Origin: Sinohyriopsis cumingii
Lineage: Eukaryota; Mollusca; Bivalvia; Unionida; Unionidae
Direction of reading: 5' to 3'
Assembly: GCA_028554795.2 (NCBI GenBank)
Contig: CM068835.1
Coordinates: forward strand, 36,226,401 to 36,290,400
Length of the DNA stretch: 64,000 nucleotides
Shown: positions 10,836 to 21,325 of the stretch, one piece after another
Position numbering within the stretch: position 1 is the stretch's first letter
Layout: each line of letters starts with the position of its first letter
Made by a program: the position numbers and the translations under genes
Notes under the pieces: generated by a model
Told to the model about the DNA's origin: nothing
Seen by the model: the letters and a program-made list of their open reading frames with translations, nothing else
Databases searched by the model: none

Positions 10836-11908
10836 GAGTTTTAAAACTAACATCACGAAGATTTTCTTTGCATCCCCGAAAAATGTAAAATGATGGTCTT
10901 ATAAACAAAATCTACCCATATCGTGAAGTTTGTCTTGTCAAATGCGCTTTGGGAAAAAGCGATTGATGTTTTCAAATAACAGTATTATCTACATGGAGTG
11001 ACGTGGGATTCGTGATAAGGAGGATAATTTTCCCTATGTCGTCCATATAAATTATGCTGAAATGATTATCTTGATTTTTATTGATCTGCTGCACTTTTAT
11101 AAGCAGAGTATATTTACAGCTCGGTCACAAATTGTTTTACAACGACATTTAGACAGTAAGAATATGTGCTCTCTACACCTAGTAGGAGACATCTTTTAAA
11201 GGAGTCAGTCCACTGAAACTACCGGACAGTGTTGGAAGCAACCTTTGTCTATGTGAGCGAATTTTAATCATGTGTCAAAGTTGTGCTTTCTTCTGGTACA
11301 AAAGAAACAAACGTGACGGTTAATCAGGGTCGATAGTATATATTTGTTTTTAGTATCCAACTGACTGGTTGACTACTTAATGGATCGCAAATCCTTCAAT
11401 AAAGATCATTTTTTTGAAGACTGGGCAGCACTAAGCCATTGATGGGTAAAGCAGCAAGCTGTTGAGAAGAAATTTATTAGGTAGATGAAAGATTATAGGA
11501 ATAGAAGAATACCAGAACTGGGCTGGATATGACGGGTTTTTGTGTAATGGAGGTGTCAGTTACTGAAGATTCCAATATAGTTCCCACTCATGACCCAAGC
11601 TTTGGTTTCAGATTCCGTTTGGGATACAAGTACTTGCCATTGTGTCTGGTCTTCGCAGACGAATTGTATCCACGTGTTAAGCCATGTGATTACTGAAGAA
11701 AAGCAGATTAATAATTTTGGAGATATCGATACGGTTATTTTTTGCGTCTGAATTGAAATACTACATACGCGCAAAAATAGAACGTTAAACAAGTTTATCA
11801 TTGTAAAGATTGACTTCGACCATGTATATAAATGCACATCGTTTTCTTTCTTTTGAAACATTCTTTGTTACGAAATGATGTTTTGTCAGGGTGTATTCAA
11901 AATTCGTC
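10836..11908. other. Non-coding stretch, no gene recognised
   Basis: One minus-strand open frame of 101 codons (11556-11861) without a recognisable domain. Nothing else seen. Confidence 0.45.
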
Positions 11909-12168
11909 AATGCGGGAGGTAACTGGTTAGAACCCCGACTGAGTCTTACCAAAGATCTATAAAAATGGTACTAGCAGATGCCTCGCTTGGCGCTCAAAAT
12001 TAATAGGTCAGTGTTAGGACTGGACGGCCTGGTATCAGGATAATGTGACCGGGTGGGACATGATGCTATATGTTTGCTGCATGATGCCACAGTGTTAGGC
12101 ATCACTATAAACTTCCAGACTGAAGACATCGCGGCCATAGATTAAAATTGTTAAAGCTACCTTAAAAT
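11909..12168 (+). repeat. SINE family A, copy 2
   Basis: ATGCGGGAGGTAACTGGTTAGAACCCC is a decayed tRNA-like B-box region. The full body follows: ACCAAAGATCTATAAAAATGG, GCCTCGCTTGGCGCTCA, then TAGGCATCACTATAAACTTCC. The tRNA A-box half is missing. It ends in an (AC)n tail. Confidence 0.85.
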
Positions 12169-12186
12169 ACACACACACACACACAC
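12169..12186. repeat. (AC)n tail of SINE copy 2
   Basis: Nine AC units directly at the SINE 3' end. Confidence 0.85.
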
Positions 12187-12469
12187 TATTTGTCATTCAT
12201 TTTTATTTTTATTTTGCGAATCATTCTTTCAATTTGACGAATGACATTCCTAAACGTCATTGGCATCAAAGCTATTATACTTTGGAACGAGGAAACATAA
12301 GAATTTTTTAATGTTTAATTTTGGTTATATTACAATGATATTTTTTTATGTTTACTATTCATTTATCAACGAGAAATGAGAATTGTTTTATACAAGTATG
12401 AATAAACTTTTCACTTTTTTACATTGGTTTTTCCATAAACTGTTAGATTCATTTCCAAACCCTATCAAT

Positions 12470-12471
<2 letters not shown>

Positions 12472-12539
<68 letters not shown>
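12472..12539. repeat. (AT)n microsatellite
   Basis: About 34 AT units. Confidence 0.95.
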
Positions 12540-12541
<2 letters not shown>

Positions 12542-12816
12542 TTTAAAATGTTGGTATAAAGCAATTTGATATACTAATAATGTTGGTATATCTGTTATCC
12601 GCCTATGACGTATTATTACGCATATATCAACATTGCTTCAGTACTATACTTTTTCAATTTTCAATCAGTCTTGAATTTCTACTGATAAAGCATTTGCTAC
12701 GTAAGAAAATAACGATACTAATAATCTCCATTTTCTAAATGAATTAGACATGGTAGACAATTTTCCTTTTTGACGTCCCTTATATCTCTCTGTCTCCCTC
12801 TGTCCGTCTGTCTCTG

Positions 12817-12819
<3 letters not shown>

Positions 12820-12852
<33 letters not shown>
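12820..12852. repeat. (TC)n microsatellite
   Basis: About 16 TC units, preceded by TCTG/TCCG variants from 12784. Confidence 0.9.
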
Positions 12853-12855
<3 letters not shown>

Positions 12856-12981
12856 CCAGCGATACAATACGGTGAAATCTGTGGAGTGAGAGAGAAAACA
12901 GCATGTAACTTACACGAACCTGGTTCGTCGTAACGTTATTTGTACACTTTCTATGGGATATAAAGTGTTCACAACACCCTT

Positions 12982-13275
12982 GGATGTGGCAGGTCACGTG
13001 TTTGAACCCCAGTCGTGTCATACCAAATACTGATAAAAATGGTGCTAGCGGTTGCCTCGCTTTGCGCTCAGCATGAAGATGTTAGTGTTAGGACTGGGGA
13101 GCCTGGTGTTAAGATAATGTGAGTGGGTGGGACATCATTCTACATGTCTGCGGCATGATGCCCATGTGCTAGTAGGCATCACTATAAACTGCCACACGGT
13201 TGTCATCGTAGCGAGTTGACTACACTTGTTAAAGTTACGTTAAAAGTAAGAATAAAAGACGCACTAACACACACT
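12982..13275 (+). repeat. SINE family A, copy 3
   Basis: A GTTTGAACCCC B-box-like element is followed by the family body and a 3' end with AGGCATCACTATAAACTGCC and TTGTTAAAGTTACGTTAAA, then ACACAC. The A-box half of the tRNA-like head is missing. Confidence 0.85.
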
Positions 13276-13584
13276 CATTGATATAAAGTTGCAATAAGTT
13301 GTCGAGATTGTACAGTACATTTCTTGGTTAGGAGAAATGGGCGTACTGGATTCTAATTAATGCTTTGTTTTGGTTTTGGTTTTGTTTTCATTATTTTTTT
13401 AAAATATAAAATACAATAAGGTTTTTTAAAACAGATTATTTTATATTAAAATGTCTGAAGGTCGCCCACAGCCCCTCGCTGTGTTGGTTGTTAAGGCAGA
13501 CGATTAATCGACCAACAAAGAAAGCAAATGACGGATAATAAAAAATGTCTTTATGGGAAGTCTCCCCAACCCCCACTAAAACCA

Positions 13585-13586
<2 letters not shown>

Positions 13587-13656
<70 letters not shown>
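13587..13656. repeat. (TC)n(AC)n compound microsatellite
   Basis: TC units to about 13632, then AC units. Confidence 0.95.
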
Positions 13657-13918
13657 AGAGAGGAAGATAAGGGCTAAATTTCTGTGAACTTGGAGAAATA
13701 AATGCGTTTCTTGATTTTACTCAAATTGGGTTCGCTTCTTTCTATTACTTAATTTAAGACGATAAAGCCGTAACACTATACCACGGACTTAATTATTATA
13801 TAAACTTACTTGAATTATCCAATACCACAGACTTAGTTATAATATGCAAGTATGTGAATTATCTATATCAAGGACATATTTATAATATATAATTACTTGA
13901 ATTATTATATACCACGTG

Positions 13919-14195
13919 ACCGCTCGAGTGGCCTAGGAGGTAGAGCGTCCGCTCAGGATGCGCTAGGTCGCAAGTCATAACAAAGACTTATAAAAATGGT
14001 ACTAGCAGCTGCCTCGCTTGGCACTCAGTATTAGGAGGTTAGTGTTAGCACTGGTCGGCCTGGTGTCAGTATAATGTGACTACATGTTTGCGGCATGATG
14101 TCCCAGTGCTAGACATCACTACAAACTGTCACACTGCAGACATCATATTGATATGACTGAAAAACTGTTAAAGGCTACGTTAAAAAAATATACCA
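13919..14195 (+). repeat. SINE family A, copy 4
   Basis: It starts with a tRNA-like head, CCGCTCGAGTGGCCTAGGAGG (A-box), but has a deletion through the B-box. The body and 3' end are near-complete (GACATCACTACAAACTGTCA, then AAAGGCTACGTTAAAAA). With copies 1 and 6 it defines the 5' end of the family. Confidence 0.85.
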
Positions 14196-15652
14196 CGGAT
14201 TTAATCATAATATATAATTACGTGAATTAATCTATCTCTCTTATAATATACAATTATTTGAATTGTCCTAAACCAAGGACTTAATTATATTAAGTATTTT
14301 TTCCTCCACTATGAGTGGTCTAATGATTAATACTGGAATCGAAGCTGTAAATTTTACTTCAGTGAAAAGTTTAAAGTAATCTCTTCAGACATAGTTGAAT
14401 AAAGTCATCATACCGATTAATATAATTTTTGTATGAGACAGGAACCTTTCCGTTTTCCGTTGTTAATAAGATTAGTCGATAAGCAACTTAATTAACTACA
14501 TGTTTATGAGTATATATTAAATTCCACAGAACACACAAGTGGTGCTCTGGTTGAAACTACGTTTGACTTCATCGTTGAAAGCCCAAAATATACTAAAGCC
14601 ATGAAGACATTGTTTCGAAGCCTTCAAGTAAAGGGGCTAAGAAGAAGACTTGCTGTGCGGTAGCGAAAGACCGGATGCCTTGCAGAAACTGGTCAATTCA
14701 AATCTGTCCACCAAATAATTTCGGGGTTTGGTTACTTAACGCTGTTATACATATGTTTTAAGAACCTTTAGCTGAAGAACAAGATTTGTGTCTGTAGATT
14801 AATGTATTTCTTAACGACTTGTAATTAGAATAGTATCTCTTATGAGAGTATCGATACCATGCTATCTCTGTCTCTCTCTCTAAATCTATTCGTTTCAATA
14901 TACTTGGCGGTAAGTTAATGGCTGCGCCTTCAGAGATCAAGAAACTAACCGTGTTGTGTTTGTAGTGCTATGCTCTCTTCATTTAAACCATCTTTTGTGT
15001 TTAAAGTTCGAGTGTGTTGTATATTAATGTAATGGATATGATTGAATAAAGAAGCCCAAGAAATAAGAAAGGAAGCAACATACCAGTTTGCAAAGAGGAT
15101 TGTAAATGGCCGCAAAAGGTGAAGAACAACATTTTGTAGCTGACAAAGTGTGCAGGGATGTGAAGAGTTTATTGACTACGTTAATACATAGTTGCATGCA
15201 GTCCATCTTTGCTCGCCAAGGTTCCGATAAGGTAAACCTACCTACACCTTGACGGATCGAACAGATATTTTACTGCTTAGTCCTGGCGACATCTGTCGGA
15301 TTTCATGAGTTGCCTCCCTTAGTATGTAATCCTAACTAATCAATAGCGTGTAAGAACGGTGCATTGCAAATCGACCGGAAATGATGGAGGCAATTGACTT
15401 AAAATGGATAGTATGACTACTTACCAGATGTAAGCTGTTACAGGTGTATGTGAGTGAAAAGTATTTGCCCCAAAAACGGATCGGCAGTGGAAGATTGCTT
15501 ATTCATGAATCCATTCAAGGTGAGTGATACTTTGTCTCGATCATGTAGGAACAGTGTTCATTTGGATGCGATTAAAGTCACAGACTTAAAGCACAGACCT
15601 GTTCGATACGCCAAAGTGTAGATAGGATTATATTATCGGAATCTTAGCTAGC

Positions 15653-15654
<2 letters not shown>
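14196..15654. other. Non-coding stretch, no gene recognised
   Basis: Two minus-strand frames of 60 codons (14758-14940 and 15024-15206), neither recognisable. No transposon ends seen. Confidence 0.4.

Positions 15655-15740
<86 letters not shown>
15655..15740. repeat. (AT)n microsatellite
   Basis: About 43 AT units. Confidence 0.95.
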
Positions 15741-15743
<3 letters not shown>

Positions 15744-16170
15744 TCGACCGAGAAATCACTCGTATACATGGAACACATTATTGTTTTAGATAGAATGAAG
15801 CATTCAATATGTTGAACACATTTAAAATAATTGAATCAGAAATACTGTAACACTATAATATCCTAAAATCTATTGTGATATTATTGGACTGATAAAGTCA
15901 TGTTGATTACGAAAAATTACAATTATTTAAATTTCCTGTAGAACTGCAAGTCAATTACTATAAGTTTTTTTCCACAATTTACATCAGACAGAATTCCATA
16001 ATTTTCAAATGCGCATTTACCCTTGTTGTAAATACATGTAAAACAGTCAAGCCATTTTTGCACTAAACTGCACACTTGACATAGTTTATGTTACAAAAAC
16101 ACGATGTTATCACTCGTACAACACTATTATACCGATTACGCATACCTCTACACTTAGGCTTTCCTACGCA

Positions 16171-16224
16171 CATACATGCATACATACATACATACATACA
16201 TACATACATACATACATACATACA
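16171..16224. repeat. (CATA)n microsatellite
   Basis: About 13 CATA units; the poly-(THIHTY) frame over it is an artefact. Confidence 0.95.
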
Positions 16225-17513
16225 TGTAGACACACACTCATTTCATGAAAATATGCCAGAGTTCTCTTTAATTTGTAGACTTGATAATATCCATCGGAAT
16301 ATGTAACTATTGTTTTCTTCTTTTTTTATATCATTGCATATTTTATTTCATCCAACATCAGTAAGTACCTGTAAATAACCCATTTTTGACACCTTACGTT
16401 TATACTCATTTATTAAGTTGGATTCAACTACAAACAACAAACAGTGATTTGTAGTTGTATTTTGCGCCGGCAAAAAAATAAATAATCAGTACCTATGTTC
16501 TGTTCGTTACTCCGAGCAAACTTCATCGACCCAAATCTGCCAGCACATTATACGACGGCAGAGATATGGTTATGCAGTTAGCAGTTCGGTCTAACTTACA
16601 CGCGAGTATATATGGTATGATAATGCGTGAATTGGGTCAGTCAACAAATCTTAAGTTAATAATGCACTCTATGACAGTATAGCAAGCTCCTGAACAAAAC
16701 CTTATGCGTACCAGATTTCTTAGTGGCCAATCTTTCTTTTTTGACAAAAGTTACCTCCCCTGTAATCATTCTATATTTAGCAACACAATAAAATACAATT
16801 CTTACCAATAATCCTAACAATAACTATATCCTTATCGCAGTTACCAGAATGGGTAGGTGTCAAAATGTTCTAAATGAGCGCAGACTTATTTCTGAATGTA
16901 TGTGTGGTCTGATACCAAATGGCATTATCATTGGTCAAATCAACTGCAAGAAGTTCGACAACAAGAATCTGAAACGCCGAGGCCGAATCAAGGTAGACAT
17001 AGCAGTGAAGTTGTGAAACAAACCGAAAGCGCGGCCAGAACGATAAACAAACATCGTAACCGGTGAACAATGCAATTTGAAATCAATGTGGACAACAGAA
17101 CACACTTGGATTCTCCATGCAGAAGTCAGTAATATAAAAAAGTATATGACATAATATAAAACCTCATAATAAAAATGTACGAATCCGATGAAAAACAAAG
17201 CTTCGATTATTCGTGACAACGGTAAATACAGTCACGTTGTCAATGCATATCTTCATCATAATGTAAGACCGCGGAGATATACCAGCAGATATTACAAGAT
17301 AAATATGTGGTCGCGATTGAACTTATCATATGAACAATTGGCATGATTTGACAAAAGTGTTCATAAATTCGCCACGCTAAATGTGCCAGGACGACAGAAA
17401 TTTATTAAGTTCTATCGCATCTTCCCAAAATTACTTCTGCTAGGTATGCAAGACAAGGCTGCTATGTGCAAACCTGTATCCAGCAAAAACGTTTTGGAAG
17501 AATATTACAGAAT
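16225..17513. other. Non-coding stretch, possibly decayed coding material
   Basis: Plus-strand frames from about 16850 to 17510 read as basic, non-repetitive protein broken by stops, similar in texture to the virus-like relics that follow. I recognise no domain, so this could simply be chance. Confidence 0.25.
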
Positions 17514-17521
17514 ATTCATCA

Positions 17522-17670
17522 CAGGTCCGGCCCTATGATGTGCGGGGCTCAATGCGGCAAGCGATGACCAGAGGTGCCAACCAAAAAGAGAATGCATTGC
17601 GGAGTTGATTTCCTAAAGGTGCGGAGTCCAAACCGGTTGCCTCGTTCGCCTTGTCCTAGGGCCGGACCTG
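17522..17670. mobile_element. hAT-type MITE with 8-bp target duplication
   Basis: A 149-bp element starts with CAGGTCCGGCCCTA and ends with its inverse, TAGGGCCGGACCTG. It is flanked on both sides by ATTCATCA (17514-17521 and 17671-17678). A perfect 8-bp target duplication and CAG...CTG ends are the hallmark of hAT-family transposition. It has no coding capacity and is more GC-rich than its surroundings. The identical target duplications suggest a fairly recent insertion. Confidence 0.88.
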
Positions 17671-17689
17671 ATTCATCAGTACCATGCTG

Positions 17690-18470
17690 CCGACGTCAAA
17701 TAAATACAATACGTATGTAGACGTTGCGGATAATTCTTACTCATAAAATGATTCCAAGATAGGATCTTCTCTAATTAGGTACTTCACAGGAATAGTCCTT
17801 AGTTTTCTGATACAACAAAAGTTTCTTTGGTCCAGTTCGCCGAATGGCCTTTCTCGCATGTCATTCCTGATTCTGTTAAGTCAAACAAGGTCACCTACAT
17901 TATACTTTCGTTTAAAATTTAATTTGTCACGTCGACTTAATTTTCTATATCGCTAGCTTCAGCTGGCCTCATTCAAATTCTCCTTCCTTCATATTATTAT
18001 ATATACAAGTGATGTCAGCTCAGTCAAATATTTTTGTTTTATTTTTTGTGAAATGCTTCCACATAACATTATTCAAAGTTCTATTAAATATTGCCATGGC
18101 CTCATTAATACTGTCGTTCCCTCATTAAACGCACAATACTTATGGATTCTGTTTTCATCAAGCTAAGTCTGAAACATATTGTTTGAACATTATCGCCTTG
18201 ATCTACTCAGACTTTTGATCGTCTGGGTGACAAAGATGAGAATGAGTCTCAAGTAGCAGCTTCTGTTTAATGTTTAGTGCTAAACTCCACGCGTACAAGC
18301 TAAAGATGTCAATAAGATTTAGGAAGTGTTTGACGCCATTTTGTTTTCTAGAATATTCAGTCATGTGTATTAAACCAAATATCATCAACACCATTATCAA
18401 CAATTCTGTGCACAGGAAAACATCTTCTTGCTGGCTTTTATGCTTCTTATACTTTCGTTTGGTAGACATT
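17690..18470 (-). pseudogene. Polinton-type integrase relic
   Basis: Read on the minus strand, several integrase landmarks appear in the right order. MTEYSRKQNGVKHFLNLIDI with FSLYAW just after matches the core between the first and second catalytic acidic residues (about 18290-18370). EAMAIFNRTLNNVMWKHFT matches the block around the catalytic Glu (about 18035-18110). VGDLV, then EGHSANWTKETFVV, and further on ILESFYE, match the C-terminal SH3-like domain (about 17740-17915). The blocks lie in different frames with stops between them. By eye the first catalytic Asp is Gly and the catalytic Glu is Ala. Family knowledge says this enzyme joins element ends to host DNA; this copy cannot. Confidence 0.75.
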
Positions 18471-18599
18471 TTAATTTTCTGGCTTTTGATTTGCAGACCT
18501 TTAGTCTGTCTGCCTTTGGATTTCTGGGTTTTATTGTTCCTACCCCAAGCATATATTTAAATCTGATAGCGCATCTGACAAACGTTTTGTCTGCTTTCA

Positions 18600-18870
18600 T
18601 TCCCGTTGGCTTAATTTTATCCTTTTTAAATCAAAATGTTATCGCGTTGTCTTTCTTTTTGACGATCCGTATAGCAAAGGTCATGCTGCATTGCAGTGAC
18701 ATCTACTTGGTTAAATGGTTCTTGATCAGGATGCGGCCGATCATTTGCATCAAATTGTTTTTCGAAACAAGGATTCCATGTGGCAGTGTACATGAGGCCA
18801 GGCAGAATCCAACTGCCGTTTGCTTAGGAAGTTTTCCAATAAGCGCATGAAGTTCAAGGGTACTGACTTT
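18600..18870 (-). pseudogene. Phospholipase A2-like (parvovirus VP1-type) domain relic
   Basis: The minus strand reads LPGLMYTATWNPC, and about 20 residues on, PFNQVDVTAMQHDLCYTD (about 18670-18815). This matches the pattern of viral PLA2 domains: a glycine-rich calcium loop followed by P-N-x-x-D-x-x-x-x-x-HD-x-x-Y with the catalytic His-Asp pair. The calcium loop is altered (TATWNP where GPGNP is usual). A Lys/Arg-rich stretch follows, ending in a frame that runs into the integrase relic. In some invertebrate Polinton-like elements a PLA2-like protein lies just before the integrase, which fits. A minus-strand open frame at 18750-19031 may be its decayed N-terminal part. Broken by frameshifts. 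Confidence 0.6.
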
Positions 18871-19293
18871 AAACATCTTGGAAGACTAAAAGCTGCTCGA
18901 GACCATGGACCATCCCTTGACAAACCTTGATTTTTTCTTGCTGCACTCAGAACAAATTGATTTCTTAATAAACCAATGTAAGTGTACCTGCAGCATGTTG
19001 ATTTCAAGTACGTAAAAATACTACTTGACATATTCCTCCGCTGTCACGTAATGGTATGAACAAATGTGGCTTTCATGAACAGGCTTCGTCCGAATATTCT
19101 AGCATCTGCTGGCTACTTTCCATATTCAATAACAGAAAAAGATTGTCCATCAGCGGTGTGCATCTGGCATTTTGCTATTAGGGTAAGATAGTTGACAGTG
19201 ACATTTATGTATAATTGGCGACTGGAGGCGTCGAGATATCTGACCCATGTCACTTTTATAACACATACATTATAGGCCTTAAAATATATAGTT

Positions 19294-19551
19294 TTGACAT
19301 CACGAATGCAGGTGCGTGAAATACAAGACGTTTCTGCAACTCGAACAATGGTCCCTGTTACTTTCAAATCTTCACGCTCGATGACATTTTGTAACAACAT
19401 AATATATATAATATCAAATCTTGCACTCGACCTTGAGATGGCGACTCATGAAACAAACTTTGACAGTGTACTTGCCAAAACATATTATGACAGCATAGAG
19501 AATATCAAACAAATGTGTAGAACTATTCCGCGTGAACTCTGCTGCGATTAG
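19294..19551 (+). pseudogene. Unassigned 85-codon frame in the virus-like relic
   Basis: Balanced amino-acid composition, ending in REIQ...PRELCCD-like text, with no domain I recognise. It overlaps a minus-strand frame (19113-19400) that looks about as plausible, so even the strand is unsure. Listed because it lies between the PLA2-like relic and the clearer relic at 19727. Confidence 0.3.
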
Positions 19552-19726
19552 AGTAGACGCTTTTATAAAGAACATCGTTTCTATTGATGGCATGAGATTA
19601 AAACATCTACAAGAAAATAGGTGAAGTTAAGAACCATAATAAGTGAGATCAATACAAAAGCACTAGAATCTATAATAGGACGAGCAATCAGGCCCAGAAA
19701 ACGGAACAAAACCAAGAAAGGAATCA

Positions 19727-20257
19727 ATGCTAGGACGACTAAGTCTGTGGGAAAGCGTTGGCAGAAGAATCTGCAGAGAACATGAGTTTGATTATGATGA
19801 TTTTGAAATAAATACTGCATTTGGTGAATTATCTGATAAGGAACGATGCGACTATGCCATTTACAAGACCTATATTCTTGTTTCTGATCTTGAATAGGCT
19901 TGGCACTCAACTCTGGAAGACTTTACCTCTTTCAGAAATGGCGTTTTCAACATTGCCTTAAATTATGCTGATAATGAGGTAGCAAATCGCATTTAGCCGC
20001 AAAAGAGCTATCTTGAGAGAAATGTAAAATATATTTTCAATAGTATCGGGGACAAAGTAGATTCTGAGCGGTTATGTATTTCGCAAAAGAAAACAAAGCA
20101 ATTGAGGCTTATGATTTATTACCAATACCAATTGGTATATTCTGCCAATGACCTTTAGGCTGCTGTTGATTTTGTCAGGCCCAAGTTTGTTTTCGAGAAC
20201 ACGTTTCTAGAACGAACTTCAGCAACAATGAAAAAACAGAAGAAACTTTGCTGCTGA
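19727..20257 (+). pseudogene. Unassigned protein relic, 176 codons, three in-frame stops
   Basis: From ATG at 19727 one frame reads as convincing acidic-then-basic protein to a TGA at 20255. Only three TAG codons interrupt it (19895, 19994, 20156), and there is no frameshift. It holds EFDYDDFEINTAFGELSDKE, FRNGVFNIALNYADNEVANR and DFVRPKFVFENTFLER. The composition looks like real protein, not random AT-rich sequence. Three TAGs and no TAA or TGA may point to a few C-to-T or read-level changes in an otherwise preserved gene. I do not recognise the family; the neighbours suggest a Polinton or adintovirus structural or replication protein. Confidence 0.5.
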
Positions 20258-20463
20258 CAATGACGTTTCATTTTTAGCCGTAGTAATAAAAATGCATTGT
20301 AAATACAGATATGTAATATACCGCACTACAGATCTGGAGCAGAATTGTTGCAGCATGAAACAGAAAAACTGCAACGTAAATGTGATTCAGAAATTCCTGA
20401 ACGAATAAAAAAACTGAAGCATAGTATCTGATGAAAAGATATTTGATGTGACTGGATGTCCAT

Positions 20464-20622
20464 ATGAATGCGCTCGTTACAGCTAGGAAATATGCAGAAG
20501 CTAATTCAGAAAACCATGATTTCCCCTTGCTAACATACACTATTTACTTTGCAAATTCGCCAGAGGCTAATAACGATGTTACAAGAAAGCTAGAAGAAAT
20601 AGAATTAACAGCATCTTCTTAA
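20464..20622 (+). pseudogene. Unassigned 52-codon relic
   Basis: The ATG frame MNALVTARKYAEANSENHDF continues to KLEEIELTASS. It reads as ordinary soluble protein and follows the relic at 19727 in the same orientation. Probably a fragment of a larger decayed gene. Confidence 0.35.
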
Positions 20623-21145
20623 GAGAGTTCTTAGGAGAAATACAATCTTTGGCAAAATTTATGTACTCAGAGCTTGCCACGCAGGAGCCTTGATCTGTTT
20701 TGTGAACGATATATTACACTTCATTTTATTTAGCTCTTCAAAACAATAAGCTATATGCAAGTACGCTTGCATAACGTATACAAAATTATAAATCAAATTA
20801 GGTCTTGCTTCCGTGGCTTTGCAATATATTTGTCTAAAACAATTCCGAATACCATATGACATCGTGGCGGAACTAATCCCAATATGTGTTAGCAAGTATA
20901 AAACAATTTAAGCAATAAATATGGCCAACATCAGGTTTCAAAACAAATGCATTGACACTGATCCGGATGATGGCTACTAATCTATGGTAAGAAAAAGACA
21001 TGATGCCTGAATTGAATTTGTTGCCGTTGTTTCTGTCTTGACAAATTCATATCACGACTAGCTGCTGTCTATTTGATAACGTCGCTTTAGTGGAATCGCT
21101 TAACTCAACAAAGCCCCCGTGATTACCAGAGAATCATAAGATATC

Positions 21146-21322
21146 GATAGCGACTGCCAAGTCTCTGTTGTGAAATTTTATTGTCTTACTTCTGATAAAA
21201 ACCAAGCTGATACAGCAATCTACTGTGACAAATCGTGTCTAAAAACAAATCTAAGATGTTATAACTGTGACTTTCAGAGCCTGAAAATACTTGCTGAGAA
21301 TAATAATCAGGTAGGTTCATGA
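21146..21322 (+). pseudogene. Unassigned cysteine-rich relic
   Basis: An open frame with no ATG at its start contains AIYCDKSCLKTNLRCYNCDF, a C-x3-C-x6-C-x2-C pattern that might be a zinc-binding segment. Coding-like text continues in broken frames to about 21700. Not assignable to a family by eye. Confidence 0.35.
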
Positions 21323-21325
21323 TGT

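Larger units (their letters stand above)
17690..21325. mobile_element. Decayed Polinton/Maverick (adintovirus-like) element
   Basis: Grouping of the relics below: a retrovirus-like integrase and a phospholipase-A2-like protein on the minus strand (17690-18870), and several unassigned protein relics on the plus strand (19294-21322). Polintons are large self-synthesising DNA transposons with viral genes, and related adintoviruses carry the same integrase. Divergent gene orientation is normal for them. No terminal inverted repeats were found, so both ends are uncertain. Every frame is broken by stops and shifts, so the element is dead. Confidence 0.65.

Noticed and set aside
16088..16306. 72-codon frame with Thr-His-Ile-Tyr repeats
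   Set aside because: Encoded by the (CATA)n microsatellite.
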